Made by a program: the position numbers and the translations under genes. Below the pieces are notes generated by a model. The model was not told the origin of the DNA, searched no databases, and saw only the letters and a program-made list of their open reading frames with translations. A stretch of DNA of 10,042 nt from assembly GCA_016208645.1 (NCBI GenBank), contig JACQXP010000038.1, positions 1 to 10,042 on the forward strand, read 5' to 3'. Of this stretch, positions 1-6,721 are shown piece by piece. This DNA is from Candidatus Methylomirabilota bacterium. Lineage in GTDB: Bacteria > Methylomirabilota > Methylomirabilia > Methylomirabilales > 2-02-FULL-66-22. Numbering within the stretch: the first letter of the stretch is position 1; each line of letters opens with the position of its first letter.

Positions 1-575
1 GGGAAGACCTCGACCGGGAGCGGCTCGCCGGCCGCCCAGGCCCGCACCTGCCGCTTCCGCTCCTCCAGGGCCTTCGCGCCGGCGCCGGCGACCGCCTGGT
101 AGCTGGAGGCGACCACCCGCTTGATCCGGCTGTACCGGTGCAAGGGCGCCAGCGCCATCAGGGTCACGATGGTGGTGCAGTTGGGGTTGGCGATGATCCC
201 CCGATTCACGTACTGGGCGATGGCGTGCGGGTTGATCTCGGGGACCACCAGGGGGACGTCCGGCTCCATCCGGAAGGCCGAGCTGTTGTCCACCACGACC
301 GCCCCGGCTTTCCAGGCGGCGGGCGCGAATTCTCTGCTGCGGCTGGCGCCGGCCGAGAAGAGGGCGACGTCCACCCCCTCGAAGGCGCTGGCGGAGAGCT
401 GCTCGACCTTGATCTCCTCTCCCTGAAACTTCAGGATCTTGCCGACCGACCGCTCCGACGCCAGGAGCTTGATCCGGCGCACCGGGAACTTCCGCTCCTC
501 CAGGACCCGGAGCATGACCTCCCCGACCGCACCCGTGGCCCCCGCCACGGCAACCACGTAGCCATCCTGCCGCAT
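1..575 (-). CDS. asd: Aspartate-semialdehyde dehydrogenase, 3' part cut by the window edge
   Basis: Reduces L-aspartyl-4-phosphate to aspartate semialdehyde with NADPH in the cytoplasm, the branch point to lysine/diaminopimelate, threonine and methionine. The first 191 residues are visible. The nucleotide-binding loop GATGAVG is at residues 12-18. The catalytic cysteine is C133 in NPNCTT (most family members have NPNCST). The catalytic glutamine is Q160 in SSYQAVAGAG. The usual length is about 340 residues, so roughly 40% is missing beyond base 1, including the substrate-binding Arg and catalytic His. The ATG at 575-573 is chosen because the protein starts just ahead of the Rossmann strand and a GGCGGG sequence lies a few bases upstream. 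It begins 14 nt after the leuA stop, so the two are probably co-transcribed. No frameshift is seen in the visible part. Confidence 0.95.
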   Translation of the reverse strand, partial: MRQDGYVVAVAGATGAVGEVMLRVLEERKFPVRRIKLLASERSVGKILKFQGEEIKVEQLSASAFEGVDVALFSAGASRSREFAPAAWKAGAVVVDNSSAFRMEPDVPLVVPEINPHAIAQYVNRGIIANPNCTTIVTLMALAPLHRYSRIKRVVASSYQAVAGAGAKALEERKRQVRAWAAGEPLPVEVF

Positions 576-589
576 GATCCCGCCTTTCC

Positions 590-2095
590 CTAGACCGCTC
601 TTCGTTCCCGTTCCAGCTCAGCGACCGTCTTCCTTCCGCCGGTGGCCACCACCTTGTTGATGGCATGCAGGTAGGCGCGCACGCTGGCCTCGATGACGTC
701 GGTGGAGCTCCCCCGGCCCACGACCCGCTGGCCGTCCATCTCCACGGCCACCGTCACCTCGCCCATGGCGTCCTTCCCGCCGGTCACCGCGCGCAGGTTG
801 TACTCCAGCAGCTTCCCGGGGATCTTGGTGATCAGGTCAATGGCCTTGTAGGCGGCGTCCACCGGCCCGTCCCCCCAGCCCGACTCCTGGGAGACCTCGT
901 CCTGCATCTTGAGGCGGACCGTGGCCGTGGGCACGATGTTGGTCCCGCTGGTGAACTGAAGGTGCTCCAGCGTGTAGGTCTCGGCCGGAGCCATGACCTC
1001 TTCCTCCACCAGGGCCAGCAGGTCCTCGTCGAAGACCTCCTTCTTTCGGTCGCAGAGGGCCTTGAACCGGACGAAGGCCTTGTTCAGGTCGTCGTCGGCC
1101 AGCCCAATCCCGAGTTCCTCCAGCCGCTTCTTGAAGGCGTGGCGACCCGAATGCTTGCCCAGCACCAGCCGGCTCTTGGGGACGCCCACCGATTCGGGCG
1201 TCATGATCTCGTAGGTCAGCGGCTTCTGGAGGACGCCGTGCTGGTGGATGCCCGCCTCGTGAGCGAAGGCGTTGGCGCCCACGATGGCCTTGTTGGGCTG
1301 GACGCTGACCCCGGTGACGGACTGGAGCAGTTTGGAAGTGCGATAGATCTCCTCCGTCCGGATGCCGGTCTCGTAGCCCAGCAGGTCCTTCCGGGTCCGC
1401 AGGCTCATGGTGCACTCCACCTGGCGCGCGCCGGCACGGACGGCCTCCAGGGAGTTGGCGACCGCCAGCCCCAGATCGTCGTGGCAGTGGGCGCTCACCA
1501 CGACCCGGTCAATGTTGGGCACCCGGCTCATGAGGTCGCGGATGCGCTGCCCGAACTCCCAGGGCACGCCGTACCCCACCGTGTCCGGAATGTTGATGGT
1601 CGTGGCCCCCGCCTTGATGGCCGCCTCCACCACCCGGCACAGGAAGTCCTGGTCGGTCCGGTGGGCGTCCTCGGCCGAGAACTCCACGTCCGCGGTGTAG
1701 CGCTTGGCCCGCTTCACGGCCGCCACGGTGGCCTCCAGCACCTCCTCCTGGGTGGACTTCAGCTTGTACTTGATGTGGATCTCGGAGGTGGCGATGAAGG
1801 TATGGATGCGCGGCCGCTCGGCATGCTTCAGCGCCTCCCAGGCCCGGTCAATGTCAATGTCCTTGGCCCGACACAGGCCGGCGACGATGGGGCCGCCCTT
1901 GATGTGCTGGGCGATGGCCTTGACGGCCTCGAAGTCGTCCTCGGAGGCGATGGGAAATCCGGCCTCCATGACGTCCACGCCGAGCCGGGCGAGCTGCTTC
2001 GCCATCTCCAGCTTTTCCTTGGTGTTCATGCTGTAGCCGGGCGACTGCTCACCGTCCCGGAGCGTGGTATCGAAGATCAGGATGCGTTCACCCAT
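590..2095 (-). CDS. leuA: 2-isopropylmalate synthase with an in-frame 17-residue gap at the active site
   Basis: Condenses acetyl-CoA with 2-oxoisovalerate, the first committed step of leucine synthesis. The protein has 501 residues. The N-terminal TIM barrel shows TTLRDGEQ (metal ligand D14) and SAHCHDDLG (metal ligands H203 and H205). The C-terminal LeuA regulatory domain, about residues 365-490, is intact and should bind leucine for feedback. The ATG at 2095 fits a GGAGG eight bases upstream; a longer open frame to 2221 has no family similarity in its extra part. Odd: after VECT (T229) the chain jumps to MSLRTRKDL. The usual stretch with N-G-I-G-E-R-A-G-N is absent, 17 residues or 51 nt by comparison with E. 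coli LeuA recalled from memory. The fourth metal ligand (N238 in E. coli) lies in the lost part. The product may be inactive, or the gap may be an assembly error. Gene identity is certain; functionality is doubtful. Confidence 0.93.
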   Translation of the reverse strand: MGERILIFDTTLRDGEQSPGYSMNTKEKLEMAKQLARLGVDVMEAGFPIASEDDFEAVKAIAQHIKGGPIVAGLCRAKDIDIDRAWEALKHAERPRIHTFIATSEIHIKYKLKSTQEEVLEATVAAVKRAKRYTADVEFSAEDAHRTDQDFLCRVVEAAIKAGATTINIPDTVGYGVPWEFGQRIRDLMSRVPNIDRVVVSAHCHDDLGLAVANSLEAVRAGARQVECTMSLRTRKDLLGYETGIRTEEIYRTSKLLQSVTGVSVQPNKAIVGANAFAHEAGIHQHGVLQKPLTYEIMTPESVGVPKSRLVLGKHSGRHAFKKRLEELGIGLADDDLNKAFVRFKALCDRKKEVFDEDLLALVEEEVMAPAETYTLEHLQFTSGTNIVPTATVRLKMQDEVSQESGWGDGPVDAAYKAIDLITKIPGKLLEYNLRAVTGGKDAMGEVTVAVEMDGQRVVGRGSSTDVIEASVRAYLHAINKVVATGGRKTVAELERERRAV

Positions 2096-2126
2096 GATGC
2101 GTTCCTCCAGCCACCCCCTGAGCGCC

Positions 2127-2930
2127 CTATGGCTGCTTGGTGGGCGCCGGCTGCTCGGTGGCTTCTGCGGGATGTCGTTTTTGCCAGGCCGGCACCGCGC
2201 GCACGACGCCGGACGCCGCATACAGGAAGAAGAACAGGAACAGGAACAGGCTGGGGTGCGACGCCACGACCAGGAGCACCAGGAGCAGCGTCGTCATGAT
2301 CGTGAAGGGCCGGCGCCTCCGCATCTCGAGCCCCTTCAGGCTGCGGTAGCGGATCTTGCTCACCATGAGGAACCCCAGCCCGTACATCCCCAGCAAGACG
2401 CCGGCGGCCGTCGCTTGAGGCGGGACCATCTCCCGCCCGAACACGACCACCGCCGAGGACTCCTTCATGAACAGCACGAACGTGGCCACCACCGCGGCCG
2501 CGGCCGGGATGGGCAGGCCGACGAAGTAGCGCTTGTCCAGGCTCCGCGTCTGGACATTGAAGCGGGCCAGCCGGAAGGCCCCGCAGGCGGCGAAGGCAAA
2601 AGCCGCCAGGCCGCCGATCCAGCCGAAGGGCTTCAGGGCAAAGACGTAGGCCAGGAGGCCCGGGGCCACCCCGAAGGAGACGAGATCCGCCAGCGAGTCC
2701 AGCTCGATGCCGATGTCGCTGGTGGCACCCGTCATCCGGGCCACCCCGCCGTCCAGATAGTCGAACACCAATGCCAGCAGGATGGCGATGGCGGCCGCCA
2801 CGTACTCGTCGTTGTACACCGCCATCAGCGCGTAGAACCCGCCGAAGAGGTTTCCCAGCGTCAGGATGCTGGGCAGCAGATAGACTCCCCGGCGCATGCG
2901 CCGCCGCATGCCCGCCCGACCGCCCTTCAT
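2127..2930 (-). CDS. pssA: CDP-diacylglycerol-serine O-phosphatidyltransferase
   Basis: Integral membrane enzyme making phosphatidylserine from CDP-diacylglycerol and L-serine; the product is the substrate of Psd, encoded just upstream. The 267-residue protein carries the full CDP-alcohol phosphatidyltransferase motif (D-x2-D-G-x2-A-R-x8-G-x3-D-x3-D), with D57, D60, D78 and D82. The N terminus is basic (MRRRMRRG) and then YLLPSILTLGNLFGG, typical of the bacterial membrane-type PssA. Several hydrophobic segments follow (about 17-55, 85-120, 135-155, 165-190), and the last, about 215-240, is very Leu/Phe-rich with SLFLFLFFFLY. The tail after it is short and polar. The ATG at 2930 is favoured over one at 2987 because GGAGGGG lies five bases upstream (2936-2942) and the extra residues of the longer form come from repeat DNA. 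It ends 31 nt before leuA. Confidence 0.95.
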   Translation of the reverse strand: MKGGRAGMRRRMRRGVYLLPSILTLGNLFGGFYALMAVYNDEYVAAAIAILLALVFDYLDGGVARMTGATSDIGIELDSLADLVSFGVAPGLLAYVFALKPFGWIGGLAAFAFAACGAFRLARFNVQTRSLDKRYFVGLPIPAAAAVVATFVLFMKESSAVVVFGREMVPPQATAAGVLLGMYGLGFLMVSKIRYRSLKGLEMRRRRPFTIMTTLLLVLLVVASHPSLFLFLFFFLYAASGVVRAVPAWQKRHPAEATEQPAPTKQP

Positions 2931-2935
2931 GGCAT

Positions 2936-2942
2936 CCCCTCC
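2936..2942 (-). promoter_or_regulatory. Shine-Dalgarno of pssA
   Basis: The minus strand reads GGAGGGG, five bases before the ATG at 2930, and decides this start over the upstream in-frame ATG at 2987. It sits at the edge of the duplicated spacer; the second unit has a decayed copy at 3068-3074. Confidence 0.8.
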
Positions 2943-2960
2943 GGCTTCGGCCTCCGGGGA

Positions 2961-3050
2961 ATTGAAAATTGAAAACGGACAATGCAAAACCGATCAACGA
3001 CGGAGGCAGTTGCCCGGTTGTCCGTTGTCCGTTGTCCGTTTTGCATTGAT
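2961..3050. repeat. Heptamer blocks of unit 1, with an 11-bp inverted repeat
   Basis: On the plus strand, block 2961-2990 reads as heptamers such as TGAAAAT, TGAAAAC, GGACAAT and GCAAAAC. Block 3018-3045 reads TTGTCCG three times and then TTTTGCA, the same family in opposite orientation. CAATGCAAAAC at 2980-2990 is the perfect reverse complement of 3038-3048. Pairing could continue inward past one mismatch in heptamer register and a one-base bulge. This is the less regular of the two hairpins in the spacer. Confidence 0.75.
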
Positions 3051-3088
3051 AAGATCACGGGATGACCCCCCGCCGCCTTCGGCCTCTG

Positions 3089-3183
3089 GGCAATTGAAAA
3101 TTGAAAACGGACAACCGACGACCGGCCATCGGATCTGTTCCGGTTTTCAATTATCAGTTGTCGGTTTTCCATTTTCCATTGCC
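3089..3183. repeat. Heptamer-phased imperfect palindrome of unit 2
   Basis: The arm 3089-3118 matches the reverse complement of 3154-3183 at 26 of 30 positions. The four differences fall at arm positions 7, 14, 21 and 28, exactly one per heptamer at the same place. Heptamers on the plus strand are TGAAAAT, TGAAAAC, GGACAAC in one arm; the other arm, reverse-complemented, reads GGAAAAT, GGAAAAC, CGACAAC. The 35-nt loop (3119-3153) contains a further possible inner stem, ACCGG (3121-3125) with CCGGT (3140-3144). In the psd-pssA transcript it would form a long hairpin between the psd stop and the pssA start. Confidence 0.85.
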
Positions 3184-3192
3184 GAGGGGTCA

Positions 3193-3855
3193 TCACGGGA
3201 TGATGCCCAGAATGGTGCTGCCTCCCCGGACCGCCTGGCCGCGCCGCACTCTCAACTCGGCCGTGGCCGGGAGGATGCAGTCCACGCGCGATCCGAACCG
3301 GATCAGCCCGATCCGGTCGCCCGCAGCAACCTTCTGGCCCGGCTTCACCCGGCACACGATCCGGCGCGCCAGGAGTCCCGCGATCTGCTTCACCCACACG
3401 TCCCCGTCCGGCGACGCGAAATGGATGAGGGTCTGCTCGTTCTCCGCCGAGGCCGCCTCACCCCAGGCGGCCACGAACCGGCCCGGGGAATGGGTCACCG
3501 CATTCACCATGCCCGTCAGCGGCGCCCGGTTCACGTGAACATCCAGGACCGAGAGAAAGATGCTCACGCGCGTGAGCGGCTCGCCGAACGGCCCCTTCCA
3601 ATCCGGGAAGGGTTTGATGGCGACGATCCGCCCGTCCGCCGGGGCGACAACCAGCCGCTCCCCCTGGGGGATCGCCCGCTCGGGGTCGCGGAAAAAATAG
3701 ACCAGAAAGGCCGCCAGCAGCAGAACACCGGTCCCCGTCCCGGGAAAGTGCAGCAGGAAGAGAAGAGCGCTCACCCCCAGGGTCGGCAGGATGAAGACGA
3801 ACCCATCCCGCTCGATCGGCAACCGAACGCCTGGGCCCAATGAGAAATCGGTCAT
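3193..3855 (-). CDS. psd: Phosphatidylserine decarboxylase proenzyme, short archaeal-type
   Basis: Pyruvoyl enzyme that decarboxylates phosphatidylserine to phosphatidylethanolamine at the membrane. It has 220 residues, which fits the short PSD-A type. Two hydrophobic segments (about 18-37 and 41-55) precede YFFRDPERAIP and the conserved VVAPADGRIV (69-78). Conserved FLSVLDVHVNRAP is at 100-112. The self-cleavage site is most likely G188-S189 in IRFGSRVD, with S189 becoming the pyruvoyl group. That would give a beta chain of about 188 and an alpha chain of 32 residues. GGST near the C terminus (211-214) is a look-alike of the LGST site of longer Psd enzymes. The ATG at 3855 has no clear Shine-Dalgarno; TTG codons at 3840 and 3822 are possible alternatives. 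It begins 99 nt after the alaS stop and is followed by pssA, its functional partner. Confidence 0.93.
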   Translation of the reverse strand: MTDFSLGPGVRLPIERDGFVFILPTLGVSALLFLLHFPGTGTGVLLLAAFLVYFFRDPERAIPQGERLVVAPADGRIVAIKPFPDWKGPFGEPLTRVSIFLSVLDVHVNRAPLTGMVNAVTHSPGRFVAAWGEAASAENEQTLIHFASPDGDVWVKQIAGLLARRIVCRVKPGQKVAAGDRIGLIRFGSRVDCILPATAELRVRRGQAVRGGSTILGIIP

Positions 3856-3954
3856 TTATAGCATCCGAAGGCGGCTTCGTTCAAGAAAAACCTGAGCCTT
3901 TTCGGCGAATGACGCCTGGACAGTTCCTTCGCAGGCGCGGGTCGGGCCGGTCCT

Positions 3955-6654
3955 CTAGCTCTTCTGCAATTGGGCACGAACGAGCTCGGGCAGCTTGGAA
4001 AGTGCATCCGGAATCCGGGAGGGATCCTTGCCCCCTGCCTCCGCCACGTCGGGCCGGCCGCCCCCACCGCCGCCTGTCAGTCTCGCCAGGTCTCTGGCGA
4101 GATGGCCGGCATGCAACCGGGGCACGAGGTCCTTGGTGACCATCGTGACCCAGGTGACCCGCTCCCCCATGTGGCTCGCCAGGACCACCACGCCGCTCCC
4201 CATCTGGTCCCGAAGGCGATCGCCCAACTCCCGCATCCCCTTCGAGTCGCGCAGATCCACCACCGATCCCACCACGCGGATCCCGTCCACCACCTGGGCA
4301 TGCTGCAAGAGCGCCTCCAGCGTGCCCGCCGCCAGCCGGCCCTGCAGGCGCTGGACCTCGCGCTCCAGCTCGCGCGCGGCGCCGGTCAGCTTCTCGACCT
4401 TCTCGGACAGCTCCAGGGGGCGCGCCTTGATCCGCTCGGCCGCCTCGGCCAGCACCTGCTCTTCCTGCTTCACGTGGCGGAGGGCGCCCGGGCCGGTAAA
4501 GGCCTCGAGCCGGCGGACGCCCGAGGCCACGCCCCCCTGGCTCGTAATCTTGAACAACCCGATCTCGCCCGTGGCCGTGACGTGCGTCCCGCCGCAGAGT
4601 TCGATGCTGAAGTCGGGAACCGTCACCACCCGGACGCGCTCGCCGTACTTCTCGCCGAAGAGGGCCATGGCGCCCAGGGCGAGCGCCCTGTCCAGGTCCA
4701 TGCTCTCGATCTGCAGGGCCCGGTTCTCCCACACCTGCTCGTTGACCATCTCCTCGATCCGATCCATCTCGCGGTCGCTGAGCGGGCTCCAGTGGATGAA
4801 GTCGAATCGCAGGCGATCGGGCGCCACCAGGGAGCCGGCCTGCTTCACGTGATCTCCCAGGACCTGTCGGAGGGCGGCCTGCAGGAGGTGCGTGGCGGTG
4901 TGGTTCTTGGCGGTCACCTTCCGCCGCGCCGCGTCCACCATCGCATGCACCGTCTGCCCGGTGGTCAGCCGGCCGCGCTTCACCCGGACGCGGTGGAGGA
5001 CCAGGCTGGGAACAGGCCGTCGGGTATCCACCACCTCGGCCGAGGTCCCGTCCCCCGCGATCGCTCCGACATCACCAACCTGGCCGCCCGCCTCCGGATA
5101 GAAGGGCGTCCGGTTGAGGAGCACGTCGCCCGTCTCCCCCTCCTCCAGCGCGGGCACGACCCGCTGGCCGTCCGCCGCGAGAAGCGCCTGGACGACCGCC
5201 TCGGCCTGGAAGGTCTGGTGCCAGACCGGCTCGACGGGCCCCGTCGCGCTCACCAGCTCCGACAGGCTTGCGGGGACCTCCACCTCGCCGGAGCCGACCC
5301 ACGACTCGCGGGCCTTGGCCCGCTGCTCGGCCATCTCGCGCTCGAAGCCGGACTCGTCAAGCTGAAGGCCCTGCTCGGCCGCGATATCCCGCAGCAGGTC
5401 CACGGGGAACCCGTAGGTGTCGTAGAGGCGGAAGATCTCCGCGCCGGGGATCACGGCGGAGCCCGCGGCCGTGACCTCGCCGACGAGAGACTCGACCAGC
5501 TTCAGTCCGACCCGCAGCGTGTGGCCGAAGCGTTCCTCTTCGTTCTGGGTCACACGCCCCACGTAGTCGCGGGAGTCCGCCAGTTCCGGGTAGGCGCCCT
5601 GCATCAGCTCCACGACCCGCCCGGTCACCGTCGCCATGAACGGCTCCTCCAGGCCCAGCAGCCGTCCGTGGCGCAGGCCCCGGCGCAGGATCCGCCGGAG
5701 GACGTAGCCGCGCCCCTCGTTGCTGGGCAGGACGCCGTCGGTCACCAGGAAGGCCGTGGCACGCGCATGGTCGGCGATGACCCGCAGGGAAACGTCCGCC
5801 TCGCGATCGGCGCCGTAGCGCTGGCCCGTCAGTTCCTCCACCGTGGCGATGATGGGCCGCAAGAGGTCCGTATCGAAGTTGCTCGGCACCCCCTGGAGGA
5901 TGGCGGCGATCCGCTCCAGCCCGGCCCCGGTATCGATGCTCGGTCTGGGCAGGGGGCTCAGCCGCCCGTCGGTGCTCCGCTCGAACTGCATGAAGACCAG
6001 GTTCCAGAGTTCCAGGTACCGGTCACAGTCGCACCCCACGGCGCAGGTCGGCCGGCCGCAGCCCATCCCCGGCCCCTGGTCAAACACGATCTCCGAACAC
6101 GGCCCGCAGGGGCCGGTGTCCCCCATGGCCCAGAAGTTGTCCTGGGTGGAACAGGCCACGATCCGCTCCGGGGGGACGTAGCGGCGCCAGAGCGTCCGCG
6201 CCTCCTCGTCGGGCCCCAGGCGCATGGCGGCGTCTCCCTCGTGGATCGTGACCCAGAGCCGGTCGGCCGGCAGCCCCAGGGTCCCGGTCAGGAACTCCCA
6301 CCCGTAGTCAATCGCCTGCTCCTTGAAGTAGTCGCCGAAGGAGAAGTTCCCCAGCATCTCGAAGAAGGTGTGGTGGCGGGCGGTGCGGCCGACGTTCTCC
6401 AGATCGTTGTGCTTGCCGCCCGCCCGCACGCACTTCTGCACGGTGACCGCCCGGGAGTAGGGCCGCTGCTCCTTGCCGGTGAAGACGTCCTTGAACTGCA
6501 CCATGCCGGCGTTGGTGAAGAGCAGCGTGGGATCGGCCTTGGGCACCAGCGGGGAGCTGACCACCGGGGTATGGCCCCGTTCCGCGAAGTAGTCCACGAA
6601 CGCCTGGCGGAGCTCGTTCCCCGTCTTGGGCCTCATGACCATCCTGCCGTCCAC
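3955..6654 (-). CDS. alaS: Alanyl-tRNA synthetase
   Basis: Charges tRNA-Ala with alanine and hydrolyses mischarged Ser/Gly-tRNA-Ala. It has 899 residues from the GTG at 6654, close to the usual 870-900. The class II catalytic domain opens with SSPLVPKADPTLLFTNAGM (33-51) and NAGMVQFKDVF. A cysteine-rich insert reading GCGRPTCAVGCDCDR follows, common in bacterial AlaRS. The editing domain has the zinc motif HTATH (585-589) and CGGTH (687-691). The C-terminal DHHA1-type region ends with a Gly-rich run (861-866) and RPDVAEAGG. The start is not certain: GTG 6654 has AAGGAG five bases upstream, while ATG 6642 and ATG 6636 lack a well-spaced site. An ATG at 6693 is in repeat DNA and adds unconserved residues. 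It is 50 nt downstream of recX. No defect is seen. Confidence 0.96.
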   Translation of the reverse strand: MDGRMVMRPKTGNELRQAFVDYFAERGHTPVVSSPLVPKADPTLLFTNAGMVQFKDVFTGKEQRPYSRAVTVQKCVRAGGKHNDLENVGRTARHHTFFEMLGNFSFGDYFKEQAIDYGWEFLTGTLGLPADRLWVTIHEGDAAMRLGPDEEARTLWRRYVPPERIVACSTQDNFWAMGDTGPCGPCSEIVFDQGPGMGCGRPTCAVGCDCDRYLELWNLVFMQFERSTDGRLSPLPRPSIDTGAGLERIAAILQGVPSNFDTDLLRPIIATVEELTGQRYGADREADVSLRVIADHARATAFLVTDGVLPSNEGRGYVLRRILRRGLRHGRLLGLEEPFMATVTGRVVELMQGAYPELADSRDYVGRVTQNEEERFGHTLRVGLKLVESLVGEVTAAGSAVIPGAEIFRLYDTYGFPVDLLRDIAAEQGLQLDESGFEREMAEQRAKARESWVGSGEVEVPASLSELVSATGPVEPVWHQTFQAEAVVQALLAADGQRVVPALEEGETGDVLLNRTPFYPEAGGQVGDVGAIAGDGTSAEVVDTRRPVPSLVLHRVRVKRGRLTTGQTVHAMVDAARRKVTAKNHTATHLLQAALRQVLGDHVKQAGSLVAPDRLRFDFIHWSPLSDREMDRIEEMVNEQVWENRALQIESMDLDRALALGAMALFGEKYGERVRVVTVPDFSIELCGGTHVTATGEIGLFKITSQGGVASGVRRLEAFTGPGALRHVKQEEQVLAEAAERIKARPLELSEKVEKLTGAARELEREVQRLQGRLAAGTLEALLQHAQVVDGIRVVGSVVDLRDSKGMRELGDRLRDQMGSGVVVLASHMGERVTWVTMVTKDLVPRLHAGHLARDLARLTGGGGGGRPDVAEAGGKDPSRIPDALSKLPELVRAQLQKS

Positions 6655-6659
6655 CCTGA

Positions 6660-6665
6660 CTCCTT
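6660..6665 (-). promoter_or_regulatory. Shine-Dalgarno of alaS
   Basis: The minus strand reads AAGGAG, five bases before GTG 6654 but 17 before ATG 6642, so it favours the GTG start. It is the 3' half of a tiny CTCC-GAA-GGAG hairpin (6660-6670). Confidence 0.6.
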
Positions 6666-6685
6666 CGGAGGGGCATCTCTCACGT

Positions 6686-6721
6686 TTGGTCATTGGTCAT
6701 TGGATCATTGGTCATTGATCT
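6686..6721. repeat. Heptamer array at the recX-alaS junction
   Basis: The plus strand reads TTGGTCA (6686), TTGGTCA (6693), TTGGATCA with one extra base (6700), TTGGTCA (6708) and TTGATCT (6715). The sense strand of recX therefore has GACCAAT-type units, which share the AAY ending with the heptamers in the psd-pssA spacer. The array encodes the last residues of RecX (Ile-Asn-Asp-Gln), and its stop TGA (6705-6707) lies in the eight-base unit. It stands out as AT-rich in GC-rich surroundings. Confidence 0.85.

Larger units (their letters stand above)
2936..3203. repeat. Tandem duplication filling the psd-pssA spacer
   Basis: Two units can be read by eye. Unit 1 is 2936-3065 and unit 2 is 3068-3203. 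The unit heads, 2936-2982 and 3068-3114, align without gaps at an offset of 132 with mismatches only at 2940, 2944, 2955 and 2959. The unit tails share the 12-mer atcacgggatga at 3054-3065 and 3192-3203 (offset 138). In unit 2 this tail is the end of psd (codons Ile, Pro, stop); in unit 1 it is an orphan copy. Each unit also contains AT-rich heptamer blocks in opposite orientations, which differ between units. The spacer is AT-rich against a strongly GC-rich background. The region lies inside a likely psd-pssA transcript. Confidence 0.85.

Noticed and set aside
665..2299. Long plus-strand open frame of 544 codons opposite leuA
   Set aside because: Antisense shadow of a GC-rich gene; rich in Gly, His, Leu and Val with no recognisable domain, while leuA on the other strand is unmistakable.
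2931..2987. Upstream ATG extension of pssA giving 19 more residues
   Set aside because: The extension is encoded by the heptamer repeat, is not family-like, and the ATG at 2930 has a strong ribosome site.
2961..3183. CRISPR array
   Set aside because: Units are 7 nt with no spacers of regular length, and no cas genes are present.
3855..3884. Possible minus-strand promoter TTGAAC, 18 nt, TATAAA before psd
   Set aside because: The -10 overlaps the psd ATG, so transcription would start inside the gene unless psd begins at a downstream TTG. It is kept only as a hint that the psd start may be later.
3886..3916. Possible terminator after alaS (GGCG-loop-CGCC, then a T-run on the minus strand)
   Set aside because: The stem is four base pairs and the T-run is about 14 nt away, too weak for an intrinsic terminator.
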